Assembly (NCBI GenBank): GCA_002482845.1
Contig: DLGT01000117.1
Coordinates: 1 to 19,060 of the forward strand
DNA from: Saprospiraceae bacterium UBA7687
GTDB taxonomy: Bacteria; Bacteroidota; Bacteroidia; Chitinophagales; Saprospiraceae
Length of the DNA: 19,060 nucleotides
Reading direction: 5' to 3'
Under the pieces are notes generated by a model that saw only the letters and a program-made list of their open reading frames with translations, ran no database searches and was not told where the DNA came from. Each line of letters starts with the position of its first letter. Position 1 is the stretch's first letter. Made by a program: the position numbers and the translations under genes. Shown in pieces: positions 1 through 8,358 of the stretch.

Positions 1-255
1 GAGAAATATGATAGCTGTATTTTCTAATGCTGGTTGATTTCTTATATATTTCGCAACAGAAAAACCGTCTTTTCCAGGCATCATCACATCCAATATTATG
101 AGATCTGGGACTACTTTTGTCACATTTTCTACAGCTGTGTCACCATCATAATAACAATGTACGTCAAAACCTTCTTCTTCCATTAAATATTTTAATGCCA
201 AAACAATATTGGGTTCATCATCTACAATCATGATTTTTTTTGAAGTCTGTGACAT
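1..255 (-). CDS. Response regulator receiver protein (partial, 3' end beyond window)
   Basis: Only the first 85 residues lie in the window. They form most of a CheY-like receiver domain: the acidic pair in MIVDDEP (D12, D13) that binds Mg2+, the phospho-acceptor D56 in LIILDVMMPGKDG, and the start of the beta-4 strand (AIIFL). The conserved Thr/Ser and Lys would lie just past the edge, so whether an output domain follows cannot be seen. The start ATG at 255 gives a normal receiver N-terminus (MSQTSKKIMIVDDE). It follows the symporter-histidine kinase gene on the same strand after 140 nt with no evident terminator, so it is most simply that kinase's partner. The family role is well known; the pairing is inferred from position. 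Confidence 0.9.
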   Translation of the reverse strand, partial: MSQTSKKIMIVDDEPNIVLALKYLMEEEGFDVHCYYDGDTAVENVTKVVPDLIILDVMMPGKDGFSVAKYIRNQPALENTAIIFL

Positions 256-395
256 ATTTAAATATTAAAGTGACTTTAGAAAACGCAAAGTAAAGAATTA
301 ATAATATATTATGCAGATTATTCAGTCAATTTGTTTGAATTTAAATACTTCAAGTGGATTTCAAAGAAATAAGTATCATCTTATCATGGAAATTG

Positions 396-3089
396 TTATA
401 TAAAAGTGGTCCCTTCTTTTTCTGATGAAATAAAAGAAACCTTTCCGCCAGCTTGCTCTACAAATTTGCGCGTAATATACAAACCTAATCCACTACCTTC
501 AGGTTTTGCCAGATTGCCATCTTTTACTTGCGTAAATTTTTCGAATATCTTAGTGTGGTATTCTTCTGAAATGTATTGTCCATTGTTATATACTTTGAGA
601 TATGTGGCATTTTCAGTATAGTTTCTATCAAGAGTAACCCTTATAATACCTGCTTGAGCATCACAAAATTTTAATGCATTAGAGAGTAGATTGAGTATCA
701 CTTGCAGCATTTTGTCTTCAGCAAGGTTGACCATTATTGTATGATCAGATGATTGATAACTTAAGTCAATATTTTTTTCTTCTATCTGTGGTTGCAAACG
801 AGATAAAGCTAGCCTGACTGTACTATCTATAGAAGATGATTCACCTAGAGAATCAACTTCAGCATCTATTTTTTCTACTTCTAGTACTTGATTGATTAGG
901 CGCTTAATGCGATCACATTCTTTGAGAATGATACCCAGAAATTCCTTTTTTTGCTCAGGCAAAAGGTCTTCTTTTTTTTCCATCATCTGAGCAAAGGACC
1001 TTATGGAAGTTATCGGTGTCCTCAGTTCATGAGTGACTGTGGATATAAATTCTGCTTTGAGTACATCCAGTTGTTTGAGTTGTGTATTTACAGCGGCAAG
1101 TTCCTGCGTTGTTTTTGTAAGTTCAGTCGTTTTTTCTTCAAGGGCCTGACTGTATTCTAAGATGTCTTTTGTCTGATTTAATAGTTCATTTAGCTGTTCT
1201 AGGGTGACACTCTGTCTTCTGATATCTGTACTTAATAAGAGTTTGGCAGAAGCAGATCCAAAAGCACCTGTCAATGTTTTTTCTACATAATTTATAAATT
1301 CCTGGCTCGCATTGTCAGCATTTTTATCACTTAGTGCTCCGTCAAAATTTTTGAGCAGATATCGAGCTTTGGAACTTCCAAGATACCTGATTAACAGTTG
1401 TTTGAGTTTTTGAACAGAAGCTTCTCTTCGTATGACTTCCATATCAGGTGTATTGGAGTATTTTTCGATATGGACGTAGATATCTCCTTGTGCCAATTCG
1501 TCCACATCTTGGGTCGTCAATAAAGAGACAACAACAAATAATCCTATATTAAAAATCATACTCCATATACACGCATTGGAAATATGATCTACATTTTCAA
1601 GTCCGAAAAGCGCATATGGCCTGAGCCAAGAAATAGAGAAATAACCATCACTTAACAATGATTTTGAAATGATGCCACTTTCAGCCAATGTAGGAATAGG
1701 CAAAGTAATAAACCAAATAAAAAATCCAGCCCAAAGACCTGAAATTGCCCCTTTTTTATTGGCTCGTGACCAGTACATCCCACCTAAAACAGCAGGTGCA
1801 AGTTGCAAAATTGCCGTAAAAGATATAAGACCAATAGATACTAAAGGAAAATTACTACTCACAGATTTGTAAAATCCATATGCCAAAAACAGGATAATGA
1901 TGATCACCATTCTTCTGATATATAATAATCTATCTGATAGCAGTGCATAACCTTCAATAGCAGCTGTCCGAGTCTTGAGCAAAAAGGGCATTAATAAATT
2001 ATTGGATACCATGATACTGAGTGAGATGACGGATACAACAACCATACTCGCTGCTGCTGAAAATCCACCAATATATACCAATAGTGCAAGCCATTCATGA
2101 CCATGGAATAAGGGCAGACTCAAGACAAACATATCAGGCTCTGACCCAGTCGGCAATGATAATTTTCCAGCTAATGCAATAGGAAGAACAAAAAAACTGA
2201 TTAGAAATAAATATAATGGAAATAACCACGATGCCTGTCGCACAAAAGAAACGTTATTATTTTCCACCACTGAAACGTGAAATTGTCTAGGTAAAAACAT
2301 GACCGAAACTGCTGACAATACCAAGACCCAAAACCAATTAGTAGCTGATGCGGGATTTGTTTTTAGAGTGACTAAATGACTTGTGATAGGATTATTGGCT
2401 CCTTGAGTAAATACATCGGCTAAACCATCATATAAAAAGTATATGGCAAAAATACCTGCTGCCAGAAAAGCTATTAATTTGACGATGGACTCGAATGCAA
2501 TAGCTGCAATCAATCCTTCATGTCGTTCATTAGGGTCCAAACTACGTGTACCAAATAGAATAGTAAAAACTGCTAAAAGTATGGTGAAATAATTAACCTT
2601 ATCCTTATAAAATGTGGAAGAATCCCAAAACTCATTACTGCTATTTTGACTGGTAATAAGGTCAAAACTATAGCCTATAGCCTTTAGTTGAATACTAATA
2701 TAAGGAATGATGCCAAATACTAATATGATCGTGGTGATGACTCCAATAAAAGTACTTTTGCCATATCGGGATGAAAGAAAATCAGCTATAGAAGTGACCC
2801 TTAATTGTTTGGAAATCAAAATCATCTTGCGCATGACCATGTACCATATCGGTGCCATGATGGTAGGACCTAGATAAACTGCCACAAATCCCAAACCTGT
2901 CTCTGCAGCTCTACCTACACTGCCATAATAGGTCCATACTGTGCAATACACTGCTAAGGAAAGAGAATATACCAGTGGATTATTGACAATGCTTTGGCCA
3001 GCTTTAGACATCTTGTTGCCATAAATCGCAATACCAAATAATAATATCAGGTATAATAAAGAGATTAGTATGACAATGCCTGCATCCAT
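396..3089 (-). CDS. Sodium/solute symporter-fused sensor histidine kinase (CbrA-like architecture)
   Basis: An 897-residue fusion. Residues 1 to about 525 are a polytopic SLC5/SSS-type transporter domain with roughly 13 hydrophobic segments. Residues about 545-625 form a soluble linker resembling the STAC domain of such kinases. A probable coiled coil (640-680) leads directly to HisKA with H687 in FISTVTHELRTPITS, then HATPase with the N box (N804 in LLSNALKF) and G2 box GSGLGL (865-870). I see no PAS domain. The G1 box reads VYNNGQYI, so the usual Asp is Asn835 and the second Gly is Tyr; Asn occurs here in other kinases, so activity is still likely. Members such as CbrA sense or transport a nutrient (histidine in Pseudomonas) and phosphorylate a regulator. 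It starts 1 nt after the upstream small gene, suggesting translational coupling, and the response regulator follows. The ligand is unknown. Confidence 0.93.
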   Translation of the reverse strand: MDAGIVILISLLYLILLFGIAIYGNKMSKAGQSIVNNPLVYSLSLAVYCTVWTYYGSVGRAAETGLGFVAVYLGPTIMAPIWYMVMRKMILISKQLRVTSIADFLSSRYGKSTFIGVITTIILVFGIIPYISIQLKAIGYSFDLITSQNSSNEFWDSSTFYKDKVNYFTILLAVFTILFGTRSLDPNERHEGLIAAIAFESIVKLIAFLAAGIFAIYFLYDGLADVFTQGANNPITSHLVTLKTNPASATNWFWVLVLSAVSVMFLPRQFHVSVVENNNVSFVRQASWLFPLYLFLISFFVLPIALAGKLSLPTGSEPDMFVLSLPLFHGHEWLALLVYIGGFSAAASMVVVSVISLSIMVSNNLLMPFLLKTRTAAIEGYALLSDRLLYIRRMVIIIILFLAYGFYKSVSSNFPLVSIGLISFTAILQLAPAVLGGMYWSRANKKGAISGLWAGFFIWFITLPIPTLAESGIISKSLLSDGYFSISWLRPYALFGLENVDHISNACIWSMIFNIGLFVVVSLLTTQDVDELAQGDIYVHIEKYSNTPDMEVIRREASVQKLKQLLIRYLGSSKARYLLKNFDGALSDKNADNASQEFINYVEKTLTGAFGSASAKLLLSTDIRRQSVTLEQLNELLNQTKDILEYSQALEEKTTELTKTTQELAAVNTQLKQLDVLKAEFISTVTHELRTPITSIRSFAQMMEKKEDLLPEQKKEFLGIILKECDRIKRLINQVLEVEKIDAEVDSLGESSSIDSTVRLALSRLQPQIEEKNIDLSYQSSDHTIMVNLAEDKMLQVILNLLSNALKFCDAQAGIIRVTLDRNYTENATYLKVYNNGQYISEEYHTKIFEKFTQVKDGNLAKPEGSGLGLYITRKFVEQAGGKVSFISSEKEGTTFI

Positions 3090-3090
3090 A

Positions 3091-3282
3091 TTAGAGTTGT
3101 TTTTTTGACAGTCTATATGTCATGAATATGATGAAGGCCCACAAAAAGAAAATATAGCAAAAAAGTAATGGGATACCAAAAACCAAAACAGGTTTATTAA
3201 AAACAGATATCAAAGGAAAATTAACCAGCAATATTCCAGAGACAAATGTTACGATTCTTAATTCCCGCCTTTTTTGGATCAT
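3091..3282 (-). CDS. Small DUF3311-like membrane protein
   Basis: A 63-residue protein with a basic N-terminus (MIQKRRELR) and two hydrophobic segments, at about residues 10-28 and 32-57. The pattern FPLISVFNKPVLVFGIPLLF resembles DUF3311 proteins, small membrane proteins usually encoded next to SSS transporters. Its stop codon is separated from the kinase start by one base, so the two are probably translationally coupled. A comparable small ORF (cbrX) precedes cbrA in Pseudomonas. A role as accessory subunit or stabiliser of the symporter-kinase is inferred from this pairing only; the family match is by eye. Confidence 0.72.
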   Translation of the reverse strand: MIQKRRELRIVTFVSGILLVNFPLISVFNKPVLVFGIPLLFCYIFFLWAFIIFMTYRLSKKQL

Positions 3283-3335
3283 GGTGTGGGTTTATTTATT
3301 ATTTCTTACAAATGCTATTTAAAAAAAACATGTGA

Positions 3336-3343
3336 CAAAACTA
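3336..3343 (-). promoter_or_regulatory. Candidate -7 element for the kinase operon
   Basis: Read on the minus strand this is TAGTTTTG, an exact match to the Bacteroidota -7 consensus TAnnTTTG, 53 nt upstream of the small membrane protein start. No clear TTTG is seen at the -33 distance, so support is modest. Confidence 0.3.
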
Positions 3344-3353
3344 AGAAATTATA

Positions 3354-4202
3354 TTAAGTACATTGAATGATGTAGCATGCGGTTTTTGAAGTAGGTTCAA
3401 AAAAAATGAATAAATATCCAGAGCCCCAAAAATTAAGTTCTTCATAATAATGCCTATAAAATTCATTATGGGGAACAACATTAGATGTTTTTGCACTTAC
3501 TCCACCCTCAAATTGACAAAGAAACTTCATCATCTTCCCTGATTTTGGGCAAATAGGTATGTTTGGACTTTGAATCCATTCAGGTATTCCAGCGTGACCG
3601 ATTTCAGAAAATGTTCTTCCTTTGATAAAATTGAATTTCATTTCATTATAAATAATTTCTGAATCTTGATTTAAATCTTCATCATAAGAAGTATCTGCTT
3701 TTTCAACTTCATCCTTGTTTATTACAACTGGTTCATATGGGTTTGAATAGTCCAAAAAAACGCACCTAATATTGAGAAAAATTGGACTAGTCAAATGTAT
3801 CTTAAATGGCAACCAATTAAATTCCTTTTGTTGATTATCTATGTAACCTAGATATTGAAACGGAACAATGCTATTGACTTTTGGAAGTTTAAAATCAAAA
3901 GGAATATCCCCGCCAAGTTGATGCGTTCCCCCTTTGTCTTCGACTATTTGCAATACATGATTTTCTTGATAATCTTTATAATCAAGACCAATATCAAATG
4001 GTAAAAGATAAATATCGTATTGTTCTCCGTCTTCATATCCATAGGCTTTTGTTAATTTATTATTCTCAAAAACTAATTCTGTTCCATCTTCAAATAGTTC
4101 TATATTCTCTTTGTCAGTAATATGCGTGGCAATGAAATTTTCTCGCTCCAAATCATTTTGAAAATGCTCCCAACTACTTGCTATAAAAATACTTTTTATC
4201 AT
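3354..4202 (-). CDS. DUF1963/YwqG-like protein of unknown function
   Basis: A 282-residue soluble protein with no signal peptide or membrane segment. It seems to carry two halves of the YwqG (DUF1963) type. The first has HQLGG (94-98) followed by PFQYLGYID and a long beta-rich stretch. The second has IGHAGIPEWIQSPNIPICP (201-219), MMKFLCQF (224-231) and GSGYLFIFF (260-268), matching the family pattern of GGxPxWIQ, a Pro/Cys site, a fLaQ strand and a GxLyvF strand. The molecular function of the family is not established. It lies alone between the kinase operon and the transport genes and has no obvious link to either. The family call is by motif recognition and is moderately sure. Confidence 0.6.
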   Translation of the reverse strand: MIKSIFIASSWEHFQNDLERENFIATHITDKENIELFEDGTELVFENNKLTKAYGYEDGEQYDIYLLPFDIGLDYKDYQENHVLQIVEDKGGTHQLGGDIPFDFKLPKVNSIVPFQYLGYIDNQQKEFNWLPFKIHLTSPIFLNIRCVFLDYSNPYEPVVINKDEVEKADTSYDEDLNQDSEIIYNEMKFNFIKGRTFSEIGHAGIPEWIQSPNIPICPKSGKMMKFLCQFEGGVSAKTSNVVPHNEFYRHYYEELNFWGSGYLFIFFEPTSKTACYIIQCT

Positions 4203-4317
4203 AAAGGTTTATTTTGATTTGTAAATAATCCGTAAATATATTTTTTTTATATAACTGAAGAACGCTCAAATTGGGTTTATTTAATTACGATTTCATCGAT
4301 ACATAATAAATTTGAAT

Positions 4318-4410
4318 TTAAATATCAATTTCATTTATTTGCGTTTCTGACAAATTCAGAATTCCTTTAAACTGATCTGTAAATCCCCTAGTATTTTTTA
4401 GTTTACTCAT
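4318..4410 (-). CDS. Possible 30-residue small ORF
   Basis: An ATG-to-TAA frame of 30 codons: it begins MSKLKNTRGFTDQF and ends NLSETQINEIDI. It has a basic, polar N-terminal half and an acidic C-terminal tail, with no cysteine, no membrane segment and no terminal GlyGly. It begins 34 nt after the stop of the 69-residue membrane protein on the same strand, so it could be co-transcribed. I do not recognise it. It may be a chance frame in AT-rich DNA or the remnant of a longer gene. Confidence 0.2.
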   Translation of the reverse strand: MSKLKNTRGFTDQFKGILNLSETQINEIDI

Positions 4411-4444
4411 ATTACTTTTGTTAATTAGAGTTTAATAAACGCAG

Positions 4445-4654
4445 TCACTTCTTAGGCCCAAACTTATCCAGTCCCAAAATAGTAGGTCGCAGAAAACCAC
4501 TTTTAATAAGAGCCCATAAAAATAATAAAGAAAAGGCGCCCATTCCGATCGAAATGAGATATTGACCTTGCAATTGTGGTTCTAACATGATCCGTACAAG
4601 GAGTGTCAAAGCCGCATAAACGACTACAAAAATATTTGAAATGGTTGGGTTCAT
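4445..4654 (-). CDS. Small two-helix membrane protein, unrecognised
   Basis: A 69-residue protein with two clear hydrophobic segments, at about residues 6-21 (ISNIFVVVYAALTLLV) and 33-51 (LISIGMGAFSLLFLWALIK), and a basic C-terminus ending FGPKK. I do not recognise the family. It lies downstream of the symporter operon on the same strand but beyond two terminator-like hairpins, so it is probably transcribed separately. Proximity gives only a weak hint of a role in transport. Confidence 0.6.
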   Translation of the reverse strand: MNPTISNIFVVVYAALTLLVRIMLEPQLQGQYLISIGMGAFSLLFLWALIKSGFLRPTILGLDKFGPKK

Positions 4655-4837
4655 GTTTTTAAATTGATGATTTGGTTAATTGTTACTTTTAAATATTGCA
4701 GCTAAATGTTTTGATACAAAACGATATGGCATTTTTGCTTTTCAAGTTTTCTAATTTACATTTATTAACTTCGATATACAATTTTCTAGGCTTTGATGAA
4801 ATAATAGCTAAACTACATGCAAAAATATAAATTTAAT

Positions 4838-4877
4838 ATGAATAAAAATAGTCGCCAGTAAAAGCACTGGCGACTAT
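4838..4877 (-). terminator. Distal rho-independent terminator of the symporter operon
   Basis: A perfect 12-bp inverted repeat, ATAGTCGCCAGT (4848-4859) and its complement (4866-4877), with a 6-nt loop. On the minus strand it is followed by a T-rich run (TATTTTTATTC). It lies about 110 nt after the symporter stop codon. Confidence 0.85.
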
Positions 4878-4891
4878 AAATGAGTTTTGTC

Positions 4892-4964
4892 AAAAAAAAA
4901 CGATCGGAATCTTTTAAGAAACAATCAAAACAATAAAAATGAACAGGAGATTGATTCCGATCGT
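4892..4964 (-). terminator. Proximal terminator-like hairpin with a long loop
   Basis: A perfect 12-bp inverted repeat, ACGATCGGAATC (4900-4911) and its complement (4953-4964), separated by 41 nt. On the minus strand the 3' arm runs into eight further T residues (4892-4899). It begins about 20 nt past the symporter stop. The stem and U-tract fit a terminator; the loop is unusually long. Confidence 0.6.
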
Positions 4965-4984
4965 AAGTCCATGGGTTATATCAA

Positions 4985-6697
4985 TTAATGTGCGTGAGCT
5001 TCTCCTGCTCCTCTTGGGATTCTGATATCTTCTACGATTTGTTGTACATGCGCAGGTGGTGGTGGAGTCATAAAACTCACAGCCCATGCTACTGCAAAAT
5101 TGGCCAACATTGCAACTGTACCGAAACCTTCAGGTGAGATGCCAAACCACCAGCTTTTTGCTAACCCGGCTACTGCATCTTTACCACCGTCAAACAATCC
5201 GAATTTGAATTTCAACATATAAAATATCATCAACGTAATCCCCACAATCATGCCTGCTACGGCTCCTTGCATATTCATCCGTTTGGAGAAGATACCCAAA
5301 ATAATGGCGGGGAAAAAGGAAGCGGCGGCAAGTCCAAATGCTAATGCTACCACTGCTGCTACAAATCCTGGAGGATTGATACCGAAATATCCTGCTATTA
5401 CAATGGCAAGACCTGCTGCGACACGTGCCCACATTAATTCATTTTTTTCTGAAATATTAGGGTTTAATTGTTTTTTGATCAAGTCATGTGAAATTGATGT
5501 AGATATGACCAATAATAAACCTGCCGCTGTAGATAAAGCTGCTGCTAGTCCTCCTGCTGCTACCAAAGCGATCACCCAGTTAGGTAGTCCAGCGATTTCA
5601 GGATTCGCTAATACCATGATGTCATTATCGACAGTAAGCTCATTGGTTTCTTTGTCTTTTAAGTATTGTATTTTGCCATCCGCATTTTTATCTTCAAATT
5701 TTATTAACTTTGTTGTTTCCCATTTTTTGAACCATTCTGGCATTGTGGCATATTCTTTATTGCTCACGGTATTGATCATATTCGTACGCGCAAAAGCAGC
5801 TACTGCAGGAGCTGTCGTATAAAGGATAGCAATGAATAATAGTGCATAACCTGCTGATTGTCTTGCGTCTTTTACCTTTGGTACGGTAAAGAATCTTACG
5901 ATCACGTGAGGAAGTCCTGCTGTACCTACCATCAATGCAAACGTAATAGCAAATACGTCTATCATGCTTTTAGTCCCATCAGTGTAAGCTGCAAATCCCA
6001 ATTCTTGATTCAGTCCATCAAGTTTATCTAGCAGATAAACACCTGATCCATCATTCAAAGTGCTACCAAAACCAATCTGAGGAAAGGCATTTCCAGTCAA
6101 AGCTAAGGATATAAAAATAGCTGGAACCATGTAGGCGAAAATTAATACACAATATTGGGCCACCTGTGTATAAGTAATACCTTTCATTCCTCCTAATACA
6201 GAATAAAAGAATACGATGACCATACCAACTACTACACCTGATTCAATACTAATTTCAAGAAATCTAGAAAATACCAACCCTACTCCACGCATCTGCCCAG
6301 CTACGTAGGTAAATGATACGATCAACGCACAAATAACTGCTACAGTACGTGCTGTATTTGAGTAATATCTATCGCCTATAAAGTCAGGAACTGTGAATTT
6401 TCCAAATTTCCTAAGATAGGGTGCCAATAATAGCGCCAGAAGAACATATCCTCCCGTCCATCCCATGAGATATACAGCTCCATCATAACCTGCGAAAGAT
6501 ATGATTCCTGCCATTGAGATAAATGATGCAGCAGACATCCAGTCGGCAGCTGTTGCCATCCCATTTGCAAGGGGAGATACACCACCACCTGCTACGTAAA
6601 ATTCTTTGGTAGAGCCAGCACGAGACCAGATAGCAATACCGATATATAGTGCGAAAGTTAATCCTACAATAAGGTAGGTCCACATTTTAACATCCAT
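4985..6697 (-). CDS. Sodium/solute symporter large subunit, VC_2705/ActP-like
   Basis: A 570-residue SSS-family secondary transporter with about 13 membrane helices, expected to import a small organic solute with Na+. Family signatures include WMSAASFISMAG (53-64), GQMRGVGLVFSRFLE (134-148), GGMKGITYTQ (169-178) and AAALSTAAGLLLVISTSISHD (385-405), whose Ser/Thr pair lies in the usual Na2-site helix. The extra-membrane segment 315-365 carries DKNADGKI (336-343), which resembles an EF-hand-type calcium loop. The tail TPPPPAHVQQIVEDIRIPRG is typical of VC_2705-type proteins and ends in AHAH. Its partner, the DUF4212 small subunit, starts upstream in the same operon (40-nt gap). Acetate or a related carboxylate is the usual guess for this group, but the substrate cannot be read here. 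Met5 is an alternative start. Confidence 0.93.
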   Translation of the reverse strand: MDVKMWTYLIVGLTFALYIGIAIWSRAGSTKEFYVAGGGVSPLANGMATAADWMSAASFISMAGIISFAGYDGAVYLMGWTGGYVLLALLLAPYLRKFGKFTVPDFIGDRYYSNTARTVAVICALIVSFTYVAGQMRGVGLVFSRFLEISIESGVVVGMVIVFFYSVLGGMKGITYTQVAQYCVLIFAYMVPAIFISLALTGNAFPQIGFGSTLNDGSGVYLLDKLDGLNQELGFAAYTDGTKSMIDVFAITFALMVGTAGLPHVIVRFFTVPKVKDARQSAGYALLFIAILYTTAPAVAAFARTNMINTVSNKEYATMPEWFKKWETTKLIKFEDKNADGKIQYLKDKETNELTVDNDIMVLANPEIAGLPNWVIALVAAGGLAAALSTAAGLLLVISTSISHDLIKKQLNPNISEKNELMWARVAAGLAIVIAGYFGINPPGFVAAVVALAFGLAAASFFPAIILGIFSKRMNMQGAVAGMIVGITLMIFYMLKFKFGLFDGGKDAVAGLAKSWWFGISPEGFGTVAMLANFAVAWAVSFMTPPPPAHVQQIVEDIRIPRGAGEAHAH

Positions 6698-6737
6698 GAT
6701 TTTTGATTTATATTTTGTTAATAAAATTTGTTATTGC

Positions 6738-6995
6738 CTAATCTTCGTGTACATCATATTCTTTGTCTAGTTTATTCATCAACCATACATAGACAAAAAT
6801 TAGGATACAGAAAATATACATAGCTCCTTGCTGTGCGAACCAAAATCCGAGCTTAAAGCCACCGAATCTGACGCTATCCAAAGAATCTTTCCAAATGATA
6901 CCCGCACCATAAGAGCACAGAAACCAAATACTGAGCAAAATGACTAGGTAAAGCAGGTTGCGCTTCCAATAGTCCTTGAGATTTTTATTTGACAT
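6738..6995 (-). CDS. Symporter small subunit, DUF4212 family
   Basis: An 85-residue protein with two membrane helices (about 13-33 and 53-75). It carries the family signature KDYWKRNLLYLVILLSIWF near the N-terminus and GFWFAQQGAMYIFCILIFVYVWLMNKLD in the second half. Members are encoded directly before VC_2705-type symporters and are thought to form the small subunit of the transporter, analogous to DUF485 proteins beside ActP. It lies between the porin-like gene and the large subunit, with gaps of about 40 nt on both sides, consistent with one operon. Confidence 0.93.
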   Translation of the reverse strand: MSNKNLKDYWKRNLLYLVILLSIWFLCSYGAGIIWKDSLDSVRFGGFKLGFWFAQQGAMYIFCILIFVYVWLMNKLDKEYDVHED

Positions 6996-7036
6996 AATAA
7001 TTTAGGTTTTAAAAAAGTGATTGTTATGATTGAAAA

Positions 7037-8326
7037 TTATAAGAATATATGTGTTTGGAGTCTGACTTGTTGCATCTTTCCATCTGCTTGGACTGACGCA
7101 GGTACGTCTCGAAAGTCTCCTGTCACTTGATGATATTCAAGAGTTACTTTTGCATTATGACCATTTATAAAATAGTTTAATCCTATATCTAGGCCATTAA
7201 TCGGTTCTTGAAAACCATCATAATTGGCAGATTGAAGAGCTATATATGGCATAAACTTCGAACCCTTAGGCTTATATCCTATATGTCCATAAAACACGCC
7301 ACCTGTGCCGCCCCATCTACTTACATATTTTTCACCATAGTCAAATTGTGTAAAGGAAGCATAAGCATTGAGACAATCTCCCTCGGACAATGGCATATCT
7401 AAAAAGGCATCCACTGCAATATGGGATACGTTTTCATGTGTCTGATCCGATTCTTTGTACATAGCATTCGGATGAGCAAAAAATCCAGCTCCTATTCCAA
7501 AGACTTTTTTACTTCCGAGATATGATCCCACTTGATACGGCAACACTGTGGACTCTGTATCCCAAAGATTGTATCTAAAATATCCTTCGATTATCGTATT
7601 GCCCGTAGGTTTTCCATCTTTATCAGGTTTTGCAGATCCATTATATGTCAGACCACTAGCCTCAGTACCGAAATCTCTACCTGCACCAAGTGCATTTGCT
7701 GGATTTAATGGATTATTAATTGCTACACGATAGTCAAATTTTCCGATTTCACCTTTAGCGTACACACCAAAATGACGCGCAAACTGATCAGTCACTCCAA
7801 GCGAATGCCAATGAGTAAAAGGTCTTGGGTTATCCATAGTCATAAAATTGAGTGTACTTTGATTGGCCAATCTTGTAAGACCTTTCCAATAGTGCAATCC
7901 TGTACCAAGGTAGAATTTTTTAGGAATAACTTTAAACTCAGTCCAAGCATCATGTAAGAAAAACTGAGGACCGTTTCCTCCATTTCCTAGTGCGTCAAGA
8001 TTGCCTGGTGTAAGGTTATTTAAACCTATGTGTGTCAATATCAAAAATCGCGAAGAGACTTGTGCGTAAGCTAGTATCCTAGACCTTCTAGCAAAAGAAG
8101 TCACTTGCAGTTTTGAATCTTCTACTGCAAGATTGCTAGTTTGGGCCCATTGCTGGTGCCATATGATAAATCTCACATATTTTGACCCTGTTTCATTTAG
8201 CTTTACCGTGAGTGGTTTGTAAGAGTGATCTTCTTCAGGCGCAGCAGGAGCTACTTGTGCTTTGATGGATATTTGGCTACAGCCAATGAGAAGAAAGAGT
8301 AAGTATTTTAGTTTGAAAGTATTCAT
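7037..8326 (-). CDS. Outer-membrane porin-like beta-barrel protein
   Basis: A 429-residue exported protein. The N-terminus MNTFKLKYLLFLLIGCSQISIKA is a signal peptide with probable cleavage before Q24. LIGC also resembles a lipobox, but a barrel with a normal signal-peptidase I site fits better. The mature part is rich in alternating aromatic/polar strands (FRYNLWDTES, FYGHIGYKPKG, VTLEYHQVTGDF) and ends VRLQTHIFL, as expected for an outer-membrane beta-barrel. RFIIWHQQWAQ and RRSRI near the start recall Bacteroidota porins of the phosphate-selective O/P type, though the substrate is not known. As first gene of the operon with both symporter subunits, it probably brings the same solute across the outer membrane. 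That role is inference from context. Confidence 0.75.
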   Translation of the reverse strand: MNTFKLKYLLFLLIGCSQISIKAQVAPAAPEEDHSYKPLTVKLNETGSKYVRFIIWHQQWAQTSNLAVEDSKLQVTSFARRSRILAYAQVSSRFLILTHIGLNNLTPGNLDALGNGGNGPQFFLHDAWTEFKVIPKKFYLGTGLHYWKGLTRLANQSTLNFMTMDNPRPFTHWHSLGVTDQFARHFGVYAKGEIGKFDYRVAINNPLNPANALGAGRDFGTEASGLTYNGSAKPDKDGKPTGNTIIEGYFRYNLWDTESTVLPYQVGSYLGSKKVFGIGAGFFAHPNAMYKESDQTHENVSHIAVDAFLDMPLSEGDCLNAYASFTQFDYGEKYVSRWGGTGGVFYGHIGYKPKGSKFMPYIALQSANYDGFQEPINGLDIGLNYFINGHNAKVTLEYHQVTGDFRDVPASVQADGKMQQVRLQTHIFL

Positions 8327-8358
8327 TTTTGTTGTCTTTGAATGATAATTAAAATAAA

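Larger units (their letters stand above)
4655..4984. other. Intergenic region after the symporter operon
   Basis: A 330-base stretch without a gene. Its right part (4848-4964) holds two terminator-like hairpins, described separately. The left part (4655-4847) is AT-rich and should contain the promoter of the 69-residue membrane protein, but no exact TAnnTTTG element with a -33 partner was found. Confidence 0.6.

Noticed and set aside
5250..5822. 190-codon plus-strand open frame
   Set aside because: It lies wholly antisense to the symporter large subunit; its Ala/Thr-rich composition is the mirror of a hydrophobic membrane protein, and no domain is recognisable.
8277..8326. Lipobox-like LIGC in the porin signal peptide
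   Set aside because: A signal-peptidase I site (IKA before Q24) follows, and a beta-barrel ending in a hydrophobic strand is unlikely to be a lipoprotein. Not fully excluded.
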